In this document: positions 1 to 5,720 of the stretch, in pieces
Position numbering within the stretch: the first letter of the stretch is position 1
How the letters are laid out: every line of letters starts with the position of its first letter
NCBI GenBank assembly: GCA_934203105.1
Contig: CAKPYQ010000014.1
Coordinates: forward strand, 1 to 30,691
Source of the DNA: an uncultured Alphaproteobacteria bacterium
Lineage (GTDB): Bacteria > Pseudomonadota > Alphaproteobacteria > CAAHEQ01 > UBA3637
DNA: 30,691 nucleotides
Direction of reading: 5' to 3'
Translations under genes and position numbers: made by a program
The notes under the pieces: model-generated
The model's input: the letters and a program-made list of their open reading frames with translations, nothing else
Database searches by the model: none
What the model was told of the DNA's origin: nothing

Positions 1-290
1 GCTTGGCGAAAGCCCATGATTGCGCCAACCGACAGCACCCCGATGATCGCCAGCACGCCCAGCATTTCAAGCATTGACCGGCCTGCGTTATATCCCAAGA
101 GGGGACGCGAAAATTTTCGCGCCGCGCGTCCCCTCTTGCCGGCGTTTTCGCAATCGTCATTCTGAGCATCAGCGAAGAATCTCTTAACTTCCCGCGCATC
201 ATTCACCCGATCAAAAAAATGATTTTTGCGACCCCCGCACCCAAACTCAAAAATCATTTTTTTGATGTTTAATAGCTGATTTTTATTCAT
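1..290 (-). CDS. Type IV prepilin-like protein, 3' end outside window, leader expanded by in-frame repeats
   Basis: The minus-strand reading frame opens at an ATG (288-290) preceded by a strong ribosome binding site (AAGGAG, four to five bases of A/T before the start region) and stays open for 96 codons to the window edge. It begins MNKNQLLNIKK and reaches a class III signal: G70 followed by RSMLE, with the conserved Glu at +5, then the hydrophobic stretch MLGVLAIIGVLSVGAIMGF. That is the site cut by prepilin peptidase (PilD family) before assembly of pilin or pseudopilin fibres. Between the start and the cleavage site lie about 55 residues encoded by three repeat elements (210-266, 156-186, 97-137), all passed in frame. 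The leader would thus be about 70 residues, where such leaders are usually a few to about 30. The repeat part would be removed on processing. The last 60 bases are 65% G+C by count, much richer than neighbouring genes. It could instead be a decaying gene. The pilin-like motif is clear; expression is inferred. Confidence 0.65.
   Translation of the reverse strand, partial: MNKNQLLNIKKMIFEFGCGGRKNHFFDRVNDAREVKRFFADAQNDDCENAGKRGRAARKFSRPLLGYNAGRSMLEMLGVLAIIGVLSVGAIMGFRQ
97..137. repeat. GC-rich hairpin element, copy 1
   Basis: Perfect 13-base arms AAGAGGGGACGCG and CGCGTCCCCTCTT enclose a loop containing AAAATTTTCGCG. The same architecture recurs at 605-648, 718-759, 9851-9891, 9972-10015 and 30490-30534. 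This copy lies inside the prepilin-like reading frame (residues about 52-65), directly before the cleavage-site region. Confidence 0.8.
156..186 (+). repeat. Dispersed GTCATTCTGAG..GAAGAATCTC repeat, copy 1
   Basis: This full-length copy of a repeat seen many times in the window reads GTCATTCTGAGC, a few variable bases, then AGCGAAGAATCTCTTA. Other full copies lie at 669-695, 779-809, 845-874, 9781-9811, 9924-9953 and 30443-30473, with partial copies beside them. In translation it gives the familiar artefact peptides SERSEES and FANAQND. Here, read on the minus strand, it forms residues about 35-45 of the prepilin-like leader. Confidence 0.85.
210..266. repeat. AT-rich hairpin element with 19-base arms, copy 1
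   Basis: The arms ATCAAAAAAATGATTTTTG (210-228) and CAAAAATCATTTTTTTGAT (248-266) are perfectly complementary around a 19-base loop rich in C/G. A second copy lies at 501-556, with the loop in the opposite orientation. Read on the minus strand this copy encodes KKMIF and following residues of the prepilin-like leader. The second copy, read on the plus strand, also gives KKMIF. Confidence 0.85.
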
Positions 291-342
291 TTTTATCTCC
301 TTTTTTCTTTGTTAAATTAAATCAAAAAACCGCTTCTTTCAT

Positions 343-371
343 ATATTACTTAAACGATCGTTTGTGTTCGT
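343..371 (-). promoter_or_regulatory. Candidate promoter and operator of the prepilin-like gene
   Basis: On the minus strand a -10-like TAATAT (343-348) lies about 55 bases before the start codon. At 17-base spacing the -35 position (366-371) is poor, ACGAAC. The 12-base palindrome AAACGATCGTTT (352-363) sits centrally in the spacer, the usual place for a repressor site. The same palindrome recurs at 459-470 and 30617-30628. The promoter call is weak by itself; the palindrome's recurrence is what supports it. Confidence 0.4.
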
Positions 372-500
372 CGCTTTTTTGGGAAAATGTAAAATTTGGC
401 TTTTGTTTATTTTCAGTGTGTTATAGAGGGCTCTCTCACAAAAAAATCTATTGACTTTAAACGATCGTTTTTGTCGTATATTGACAAAGCTATTTTAGGC

Positions 501-556
501 TTCAAAAAAATGATTTTTGGGATAGGTTTGGGGCGCGCAAAAATCATTTTTTTGAA
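501..556. repeat. AT-rich hairpin element with 19-base arms, copy 2
   Basis: The arms TTCAAAAAAATGATTTTTG (501-519) and CAAAAATCATTTTTTTGAA (538-556) are perfectly complementary. The loop GGATAGG..GGGGCGCG resembles the reverse complement of the loop of copy 1. In the matching right-hand composite repeat the equivalent place (about 30576-30593) has only a short CAAAAAAAATGAG run, so this copy looks like an insertion relative to it. Confidence 0.85.
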
Positions 557-604
557 TGAGGGAGGATTTTTTATTGAGTTGATGATGCGTCATCGGATAT
601 AGAG

Positions 605-648
605 AAATGTGCGGCGCGGGCGCGCGGGGTTTTGCGCGCCGCACATTT
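605..648. repeat. GC-rich hairpin element, copy 2
   Basis: Perfect 14-base arms AAATGTGCGGCGCG and CGCGCCGCACATTT enclose the loop GGCGCGCGGGGTTTTG. It is nearly identical, on the same strand, to the copy at 30490-30534, although the flanking repeats are inverted. Confidence 0.85.
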
Positions 649-668
649 GGTGTTATGATGAAGTAAAA

Positions 669-901
669 AGATTCTTCGCTAACGCTCAGAATGACGAGTG
701 GAAAAAAACAGCTTATCAAGTGGGGGACGCGCGGCGCGAAAATTTCGCGTCCCCCACTTCGGGCGCAAGGCCACATATTAAGAGATACTTCGCGTTGCTC
801 AGAATGACGGACGGGAGAAAACGTTCAGAATGACGCCGCGTCTTAAAAGATTCTTCGCGTACGCTCAGAATGACCCGTTGGAAAAAACGGCCTCAGAATG
901 A
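669..901 (-). repeat. Cluster of GTCATTCTGAG repeats and GC-rich hairpin copy 3
   Basis: Three full minus-strand copies of the dispersed repeat lie at 669-695, 779-809 and 845-874, with partial copies at 823-834 and 891-901. Between the first two is a GC-rich hairpin (718-759) with perfect 14-base arms AAGTGGGGGACGCG and CGCGTCCCCCACTT. Open frames over this region (for example 609-833 plus and 495-776 minus) are made only of these repeats and are not genes. From 902 to 1010 I see nothing assignable apart from a small inverted repeat around 981-996. Confidence 0.8.
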
Positions 902-1010
902 TCTGTGAAGTATAGTTCCAAAACAAAAAAACATCTGTGGCAAAAGAATAAATCGTTTAGAGAAAATGATAAGAAAACACCCGTCAACAATGACGGAATA
1001 GTCAACACAT

Positions 1011-1043
1011 AAAAAAACCGCCGGAAGAAATGCTCCCAGCGGT
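1011..1043 (-). terminator. Rho-independent terminator after rpsU
   Basis: Read on the minus strand, an 11-base-pair stem (ACCGCTGGGAG with CTTCCGGCGGT, two G-U pairs) around the loop CATTT is followed by a run of T. It lies about 20 bases past the rpsU stop codon and ends the ribosomal protein operon. Confidence 0.85.
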
Positions 1044-1064
1044 ATTTTTGTAAATGCGTAAAGA

Positions 1065-1271
1065 TTAGTAGCCTTCTGCCCATCTACGTTTGCGTTGAAT
1101 CTTGCGGTTACGACGAATGCCTTCTGCTTTTTCGCGTTTGCGTTTTTCAGACGGCTTTTCGAATTCACGGCGCATCTTCATTTCACGGAACAATCCTTCG
1201 CGTTGCATTTTTTTCTTCAATGCTTTCAAAGCTTGTTCGACGTTGTTGTCGCGTACGATAACTTGAACTAT
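1065..1271 (-). CDS. rpsU: Small ribosomal subunit protein bS21, apparent AUA start codon
   Basis: The frame encodes 68 residues of bS21: (M)VQVIVRDNNVEQALKALKK, then MQREGLFREMKMRREFEKPSEKRKREKAE and a basic tail. bS21 is a small basic protein of the 30S platform, next to bS6, bS18 and the 3' end of 16S rRNA, and assists initiation. The codon at the position of the family's starting Met is ATA (1269-1271), eight bases after AGGAGG. Upstream in the same frame there is a TAA within 12 codons and no ATG, GTG or TTG. The next in-frame ATG is codon 22, which would remove a third of the protein. So AUA initiation, or a sequencing error for ATG, is the best reading. It is the last gene of rpsF-rpsR-rplI-rpsU, 35 bases after rplI. 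The identification is very secure; the start codon is the odd part. Confidence 0.9.
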   Translation of the reverse strand: MVQVIVRDNNVEQALKALKKKMQREGLFREMKMRREFEKPSEKRKREKAEGIRRNRKIQRKRRWAEGY

Positions 1272-1281
1272 GGTTCTCCCC

Positions 1282-1295
1282 TCCTTTCGAAAGGA
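1282..1295 (-). promoter_or_regulatory. Inverted repeat overlapping the rpsU ribosome binding site
   Basis: In the rpsU leader TCCTT-TCGA-AAGGA can form a 5-base-pair hairpin whose 3' arm contains the first half of the AAGGAGGGG ribosome binding site. This could limit initiation. It is short, so control by it is only a suggestion. Confidence 0.35.
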
Positions 1296-1306
1296 AATGA
1301 TTTACA

Positions 1307-1864
1307 TTATTCTTTAGTTTCTGCTGCGTCAGCTTCAACTACTACTTCTTCATTAACAACTTCTTCAACCGGTTTAACTAAATCGGAATTGTAAGAAGCG
1401 GCCAACTTGTTTGCTTCTTCGCCGGAACGAGCAACCGTTACTTTGATGTTTTCGGAAACGTCCGGATGCAAAACGATGCGAACATCATACACGCCAACGT
1501 TTTTAATCGGTTGCGGCAAGTCAATTTGATGACGTTCCAACTTCACGTTCATATCACGCAAAGCTTCGAAAATATCACGTGCGGAAACAGAACCGTATAA
1601 CAAGCCGCTTTCTGCAGCTTGGCGAACCAAAGACAAGGAAACTGTTTTGATTGCTTCGGCAGCTTTTTGAGCTTCTTCACGCAATTTCAAGTTACGAGCT
1701 TCCAATTCAGCGCGTTTGCTTTCAAAGTAAGCCATATTTTCCTTTGTGGAACGCAAGGCTTTCTTTTGCGGCAACAAATAGTTGCGAGCATAACCGTCTT
1801 TTACCTTAACAACATCGCCCATTTGACCCAGGCGTTCAATGCGTTCTAATAAAATAACTTCCAT
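1307..1864 (-). CDS. rplI: Large ribosomal subunit protein bL9
   Basis: The protein has 185 residues. The start MEVILLERIERLGQMGDVVKVKDGYARNYLLP is the bL9 N-terminal domain that binds 23S rRNA; the GYARNYLLP segment is the family signature. A long helix (about residues 40-75) links it to the C-terminal domain (about 80-150). The last 25-30 residues (PVEEVVNEEVVVEADAAETKE) are an acidic tail beyond the usual length of about 150, as in many Alphaproteobacteria. It starts 11 bases after rpsR and is third in the operon. Confidence 0.97.
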   Translation of the reverse strand: MEVILLERIERLGQMGDVVKVKDGYARNYLLPQKKALRSTKENMAYFESKRAELEARNLKLREEAQKAAEAIKTVSLSLVRQAAESGLLYGSVSARDIFEALRDMNVKLERHQIDLPQPIKNVGVYDVRIVLHPDVSENIKVTVARSGEEANKLAASYNSDLVKPVEEVVNEEVVVEADAAETKE

Positions 1865-1875
1865 ACTTGCTCTCC

Positions 1876-2118
1876 TTAATTTTCAGTACCGCTGACGAAA
1901 GGCAACAAGGACAAGAAACGCGCACGTTTCGTTGCTTTTGCCAATTGACGTTGGTGTTTAGCGCAAACACAAGAAATACGAGACGGAACCATTTTACCGC
2001 GTTCCGTAACGAAACGAGACAACAACTTTACGTCCTTGTAATCGATTGTTTGAGCATTCTTACCGCAGAACGGGCAAGATTTTGCACGGTGAAAAAATGA
2101 ATTACGAACTTCAGCCAT
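1876..2118 (-). CDS. rpsR: Small ribosomal subunit protein bS18
   Basis: The protein has 80 residues and the bS18 core DYKDVKLLSRFVTERGKMVPSRI, followed by AKHQRQLAKATKRARFLSLLPF. The N-terminal CPFC (C15, C18) and the later CVC pair suggest a zinc-binding form of the protein, as found in some bacteria. It partners bS6 on the 30S platform. Its ATG overlaps the rpsF stop codon (TAATG), so the two are probably translationally coupled. Confidence 0.97.
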   Translation of the reverse strand: MAEVRNSFFHRAKSCPFCGKNAQTIDYKDVKLLSRFVTERGKMVPSRISCVCAKHQRQLAKATKRARFLSLLPFVSGTEN

Positions 2119-2504
2119 TAGAATGCCTCACTTTCATTTTCAGAATTGGAATCAAACAAATCTTCTTCCGACTTTTTGTTTGCTTTCGGAGCCAACATAA
2201 CAGACGGACCTTCTTCCAAAGCTTCCACTTTAACTGTTAAGTGACGGATAACATCTTCATCAATGCGCATAACGCGTTCCAATTCTTGAACAGCGGCTGC
2301 CGGTGCATCAATGTTGAATAATACATAATAACCTTTACGGTTTTTTTGAATGCGGTATGCTAAATTACGCAAACCCCAATTTTCACGTTTTGTGACTTTG
2401 CCGCCTTCTTTTTCAACGACGCCGGCAAATTTGTCGGCCAATTCGTCAACTTGGGAAGGTGTCAAATCTTGACGTGTAACAAATACATGTTCATAAAAAG
2501 ACAT
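2118..2504 (-). CDS. rpsF: Small ribosomal subunit protein bS6
   Basis: The protein has 128 residues and starts MSFYEHVFVTRQDLTPSQVDEL. It shows the typical strands ENWGLRNLAYRIQKNRKGYYVLFNI and the region ERVMRIDEDVIRHLTVKVE. An acidic tail (SEEDLFDSNSENESEAF) follows, as expected for bS6, which carries variable glutamate-rich ends. It binds 16S rRNA as a dimer with bS18. It is first in the operon, with ribosome binding site GAAGGAGA and a consensus promoter about 120 bases upstream. Confidence 0.97.
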   Translation of the reverse strand: MSFYEHVFVTRQDLTPSQVDELADKFAGVVEKEGGKVTKRENWGLRNLAYRIQKNRKGYYVLFNIDAPAAAVQELERVMRIDEDVIRHLTVKVEALEEGPSVMLAPKANKKSEEDLFDSNSENESEAF

Positions 2505-2620
2505 AAATCTTTCTCCTTCAGGATATCTCGGTCACGGTTTCTGACGCAAAAACAAACCACGTTTGGGCGCCCTGTGACATAGTCAACCCGGTATTTTGGG
2601 CGGACAAGGAGCTATCAGCA
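2505..2620 (-). promoter_or_regulatory. rpsF leader, possible bS6:bS18 autoregulatory region
   Basis: The transcript from the promoter at 2627-2654 would have about 115 untranslated bases before rpsF. In many bacteria a bS6:bS18 complex binds a CCG-containing hairpin loop in this leader and represses the operon. A candidate here is GTCA-GAAACCG-TGAC (2531-2545), a weak four-pair stem with CCG in the loop, about 30 bases before the start codon. The long leader is clear; the assignment of this hairpin is tentative. Confidence 0.35.
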
Positions 2621-2626
2621 CGCGTT

Positions 2627-2654
2627 ATTATAAACTTTTTTAACCAAATGTCAA
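2627..2654 (-). promoter_or_regulatory. Sigma-70 promoter of the rpsF-rpsR-rplI-rpsU operon
   Basis: On the minus strand there is a perfect -35 TTGACA (2649-2654), a 16-base spacer and a perfect -10 TATAAT (2627-2632). It is the best match to consensus in the window, as expected for a highly expressed ribosomal operon. Confidence 0.9.
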
Positions 2655-2669
2655 GTATTTTTTTTAAAT

Positions 2670-2702
2670 AAAAAAGCTCTGCGCCCCCAAGTTTTCCAAA
2701 GC
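2670..2702 (-). terminator. Probable terminator after nrdG
   Basis: Read on the minus strand, GCTTTG and CAGAGC form a six-pair stem (one G-U) with a long G-rich loop, followed by TTTTTTATTT. It lies just past the nrdG stop codon and before the rpsF promoter. Confidence 0.5.
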
Positions 2703-2712
2703 GCAAAACAAA

Positions 2713-3417
2713 TCAAGCGCGGCGCAAAATAAAATCAGGAAACAGCTTTCGCAAAGCCGTTTCAAAGTCTTTGTCGACATAAAAGGATTTAATTTCTTCG
2801 CTGGTCGGTTCTTCCAAACGACCGTTGTTAATCGGACGATACTCTTGCAGTGCAAAAGTTTGTACGCCTTTTTCGGACAAAACGTGCGCCATATTCATAA
2901 TATCGTCTTTGTTAACAACTCGGGGATCTGTCGTCGTACGGACTTCCATCGACTTACCGGCCGATAAAATCATATCCAAAGCCTGCTCTGCTTTTTTGCC
3001 CATTTCAAAAGCGGCTGAGGTACCGCTTGCCGGCGCATACTTTGCAAAGGGGGCTTTAATATCCAATCCGACCCAATCGAGTAAAGGCAGAACATCGGCC
3101 AATCTGTCGGGATACGCTCCCGATGTGTGCAAAGCGACGGAAAAACCCAAACTGCATACGGACTCAATCGCTTCTTTTAAATCCGGTTGCAACAAAGGCT
3201 CGCCCCCGCTGAAAACAACGCCGTCCAGCAAGTTTTGCCGTTTTTTCAGCAAAGCCATTACATCAGCCCATGAAACGTCCGTCTGAACGGCCGGCGTTTG
3301 AAGCTCCGGATTATGGCAATACGGACAACGCAAAGGACAGCCTTGCGTAAAAACAACGGCGGAAAGCTTTCCCGGAAAATCAATCATTGTAAAGGGAAGC
3401 AATCCGCCGACGTTCAT
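2713..3417 (-). CDS. nrdG: Anaerobic ribonucleotide reductase activating protein (radical SAM)
   Basis: The protein has 234 residues. The radical SAM cluster motif CPLRCPYC supplies Cys 27, 31 and 34 for a 4Fe-4S cluster. SGGEPLLQ (about residues 69-76) is the GGE motif that contacts S-adenosylmethionine. The opening GGLLPFTMIDFPGKLSAVVFTQGC is typical of the longer NrdG form. The enzyme makes a 5'-deoxyadenosyl radical that places the glycyl radical on NrdD under anaerobic conditions. Its own target glycine is probably in the small gene just upstream (3436-3630). Its start follows a GAGGA ribosome binding site, 18 bases after that gene, so the three form one operon. Confidence 0.93.
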   Translation of the reverse strand: MNVGGLLPFTMIDFPGKLSAVVFTQGCPLRCPYCHNPELQTPAVQTDVSWADVMALLKKRQNLLDGVVFSGGEPLLQPDLKEAIESVCSLGFSVALHTSGAYPDRLADVLPLLDWVGLDIKAPFAKYAPASGTSAAFEMGKKAEQALDMILSAGKSMEVRTTTDPRVVNKDDIMNMAHVLSEKGVQTFALQEYRPINNGRLEEPTSEEIKSFYVDKDFETALRKLFPDFILRRA

Positions 3418-3435
3418 TTTTTCATCCTCTTAACC

Positions 3436-3630
3436 TTATTTATTAACGGCACAAGCGCACTTTTCGGACGCAAAAGCTTTGCTTTCTGTAAACCATTTGC
3501 GTTCATTGTATTCGCTTTGCTTACCGTTGTTGAATTGTGAAACCGGACGGAAATAGCCCATCACGCGTGTCCAGCATTCAACCGGTTGACGTTCTTCATC
3601 ACTTAAAATTACTTTTACATCTGCATTCAT
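3436..3630 (-). CDS. Detached glycyl-radical domain of class III ribonucleotide reductase
   Basis: This 64-residue protein contains ECWTRVMGYFRPVSQFNNGK followed by QSEYNERKWF. This matches the C-terminal glycyl-radical segment of class III NrdD, which reads RV-x-GY-x-RPV, FN-x-GK and ER-x-x-F. Gly25 in RVMGY is the expected radical site. The large NrdD protein next to it ends after its zinc site and lacks this segment, so the reductase appears to be made of two chains. The gene has its own strong ribosome binding site (AAGGAG before AAAAAAATG) and lies 26 bases after nrdD and 18 before nrdG. The tail ends KCACAVNK, whose Cys58 and Cys60 might act in redox exchange (speculative). By analogy GrcA supplies a spare glycyl-radical domain to pyruvate formate-lyase. 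Similar short proteins may already be annotated in relatives. Confidence 0.85.
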   Translation of the reverse strand: MNADVKVILSDEERQPVECWTRVMGYFRPVSQFNNGKQSEYNERKWFTESKAFASEKCACAVNK

Positions 3631-3656
3631 TTTTTTATCTCCTTTTTTTAAAGTTT

Positions 3657-5720
3657 CTAACCTGCATTCGCTGCAAGCAATCTTTGCTTTTCAGCAATTT
3701 TTTCTTCATCACAGATCGGACAGAACTTATATTCTCCCGACAAATAGCCGTGCTTCGGACAAATTGAAAATACCGGCGTAATAGTCACATACGGCAAATG
3801 ATAATTTTCCAAAACGCGACGAATAAACGATTTACATGCATTCGAACTGGAAATGCGTTCGTTCATATAAAGGTGCAACACCGTGCCACCCGTATATTTT
3901 GTTTGCAATGTGTCCTGCAAATTCAACGCTTCGAACGGATCGTCCGTGTAATTCGACGGCAATTGCGAAGAATTTGTATAATAAGGGGCTTCCGGAGTAC
4001 CGGCTTGGATAATATCGGCAAAACGCTTTTTATCTTCACGCGCAAAACGGTAAGTTGTTCCTTCGGCCGGTGTCGCTTCCAAGTTATACATATGTCCTGT
4101 TTCTTCTTGGAACTGCAACATCTTTTCGCGAATGTGATCCAACACGCGAATAGCAAATTTCATACCTTCTGCATCCGCAATGTTGTGTTCGTCGTTGGTA
4201 AAGTTGCGGATCATTTCGTTAATACCATTGACGCCGATCGTGCTGAAATGGTTACGCAAAGTTCCCAAGTAACGACGCGTAAACGGGAATAAGCCATTGT
4301 CCATATGCATTTGAATAGTTTTGCGTTTCATTTCTAATGCCGTTTTGGCCAAATCCAGCAATTCATCAATACGCTTCATCATCGCATCTTCATTGCCTTT
4401 GTACAAATAGCCCAAGCGCGCACAGTTCAAAGTAACAACCCCGATTGATCCGGTTTGTTCTGCCGATCCGAACAATCCGTTCCCCTTTGCCAACAACTGC
4501 GTCAAATCCAGTTGCAAACGACAGCACATTGAACGCACTTGCTTTGGCGACAAAGACGAATTGATAAAGTTTTGGAAGTACGGCAAACCGTATTTAGCCG
4601 TCATTTCAAACAAAGCGTCTGTATTTTCCGAATCCCACGGAAAATCTTTTGTAATGTTGTAAGTCGGAATCGGGAATGTAAACGGACGTCCGTGTGCATC
4701 GCCGGCAGTCATAACTTCGATATAGGCTTTGTTGATCATATCCATTTCGGCTTGCAAATCGCCATAAGTAAAGGGCATTTCTTCGCCGCCGATAATCGGA
4801 TGACGAGCGCGCAAATCCTCCGGACACACCCAATCAAAAGTCAAGTTTGTAAACGGCGTTTGCGTTCCCCAACGAGACGGCACATTTAAGTTATAAATAA
4901 AGGATTGCATTCCTTGTTTGACTTGCTCATAGCTCAATTTATCTTTACGGATAAACGGCGCCAAATAAGTATCTGCCGAGCTGAAAGCTTGCGCGCCGGC
5001 CCATTCATTTTGCAAAGTTCCCAAGAAATTAACCATTTGTCCGAAAGCCGTATCCAAATGCTTTGGCGGTTTGGATTCAACTTTGTTCGGCACGCCGTTA
5101 AAGCCTTCCTCTAACAAAGTACGCAAAGACCAACCCGCGCAATAGCCCGACAACATATCCAAATCGTGAATATGATAATCACCGTTTTTATGCGCATCGC
5201 CGACTTCTTTGGGATAAACGTGGCTCATCCAATAATTGGCAATCATCTTGCCGGAAATATTTAAAATCAAACCACCCAATGAATAACCCTGATTCGCATT
5301 TGCCTTAACGCGCCAATCCGAACGATCCAAATATTCATTGATCGACGCAATCGCATCGACAACGGCCTTTTTATCTTGGCGAGAACGTTCCCGATTTTCA
5401 CGGTAAACAATATACGCGCGCGCCGTTTTATAGTAGTTGGCGGAAATTAAAGCTTGTTCAACAATGTCTTGAATCTGTTCAATCGACGGAGATTGTCCGT
5501 GCGCAAAGCGATGCTTTAATACTTTAACGACTTGCGCGGCCAAAAACCAAGATTCTTCAAAACCAAACTCTCCCGTTGCAGCCCCTGCTTTTTCAATTGC
5601 CTTTGCAATTTTGGACGCATCAAAAGAAATCGTTTGTCCCTCACGCGTGATAACGCTTTGCAAAGGCCCTAAGTCTATTACAAAATTTTCATTTGTTTGC
5701 GGTTCTACAACTGTCAACAT
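3657..5720 (-). CDS. nrdD: Anaerobic ribonucleoside-triphosphate reductase, large chain without glycyl-radical domain
   Basis: The protein has 687 residues and reduces ribonucleoside triphosphates to deoxy forms without oxygen. Residues about 20-112 are an ATP-cone (VITREGQTISFDASKIAKAIEKAG), the allosteric site. The barrel carries NrdD motifs such as SGYCAGWSLRTLL, YNLNVPSRWG, MCCRLQLDL and LNCARLGYL with active-site cysteines. The C-terminus has the zinc site: Cys654 with His657, then Cys667 with Cys670. Canonical NrdD proteins continue past this site into a segment with the radical glycine, but here the protein stops 17 residues after Cys670 and that segment is a separate gene. The start follows GAAGGGAG. 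It is first in the nrdD - glycyl mini-gene - nrdG operon. Confidence 0.95.
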   Translation of the reverse strand: MLTVVEPQTNENFVIDLGPLQSVITREGQTISFDASKIAKAIEKAGAATGEFGFEESWFLAAQVVKVLKHRFAHGQSPSIEQIQDIVEQALISANYYKTARAYIVYRENRERSRQDKKAVVDAIASINEYLDRSDWRVKANANQGYSLGGLILNISGKMIANYWMSHVYPKEVGDAHKNGDYHIHDLDMLSGYCAGWSLRTLLEEGFNGVPNKVESKPPKHLDTAFGQMVNFLGTLQNEWAGAQAFSSADTYLAPFIRKDKLSYEQVKQGMQSFIYNLNVPSRWGTQTPFTNLTFDWVCPEDLRARHPIIGGEEMPFTYGDLQAEMDMINKAYIEVMTAGDAHGRPFTFPIPTYNITKDFPWDSENTDALFEMTAKYGLPYFQNFINSSLSPKQVRSMCCRLQLDLTQLLAKGNGLFGSAEQTGSIGVVTLNCARLGYLYKGNEDAMMKRIDELLDLAKTALEMKRKTIQMHMDNGLFPFTRRYLGTLRNHFSTIGVNGINEMIRNFTNDEHNIADAEGMKFAIRVLDHIREKMLQFQEETGHMYNLEATPAEGTTYRFAREDKKRFADIIQAGTPEAPYYTNSSQLPSNYTDDPFEALNLQDTLQTKYTGGTVLHLYMNERISSSNACKSFIRRVLENYHLPYVTITPVFSICPKHGYLSGEYKFCPICDEEKIAEKQRLLAANAG

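Larger units (their letters stand above)
396..695 (+). repeat. Composite repeat, left copy, facing right
   Basis: This block matches, in reverse orientation, the other end of the window (30443-30691). In order it has a 77-base promoter-like segment (396-472; 73 of 77 bases match 30615-30691), a variable part with the AT-rich hairpin (501-556), a segment with GGGAGGATTTTTT and TTGATGATGC (560-590), a GC-rich hairpin (605-648) and the GTCATTCTGAG repeat on the minus strand (669-695). TTGACT (451-456) is a good -35 hexamer, with palindrome AAACGATCGTTT (459-470) in the 17-base spacer, but the -10 position (474-479) is poor. I see no convincing gene: the frame open over 396-602 starts with TTG, has no ribosome binding site, and consists of repeat sequence. 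Confidence 0.75.

Noticed and set aside
396..833. Open frames 396-602 and 609-833 (plus) and 495-776 (minus)
   Set aside because: They consist of the dispersed repeats and hairpins, lack ribosome binding sites, and give only the known SERSEES/AQND-type artefact peptides.
669..901. Possible CRISPR array
   Set aside because: Copies are not evenly spaced, vary in length, include both orientations across the window, and the sequences between them are hairpins, not unique spacers of constant size. No cas gene is present.
2518..2706. Short minus-strand frame in the rpsF leader and promoter
   Set aside because: It covers the promoter and terminator, has no ribosome binding site and no recognisable protein.
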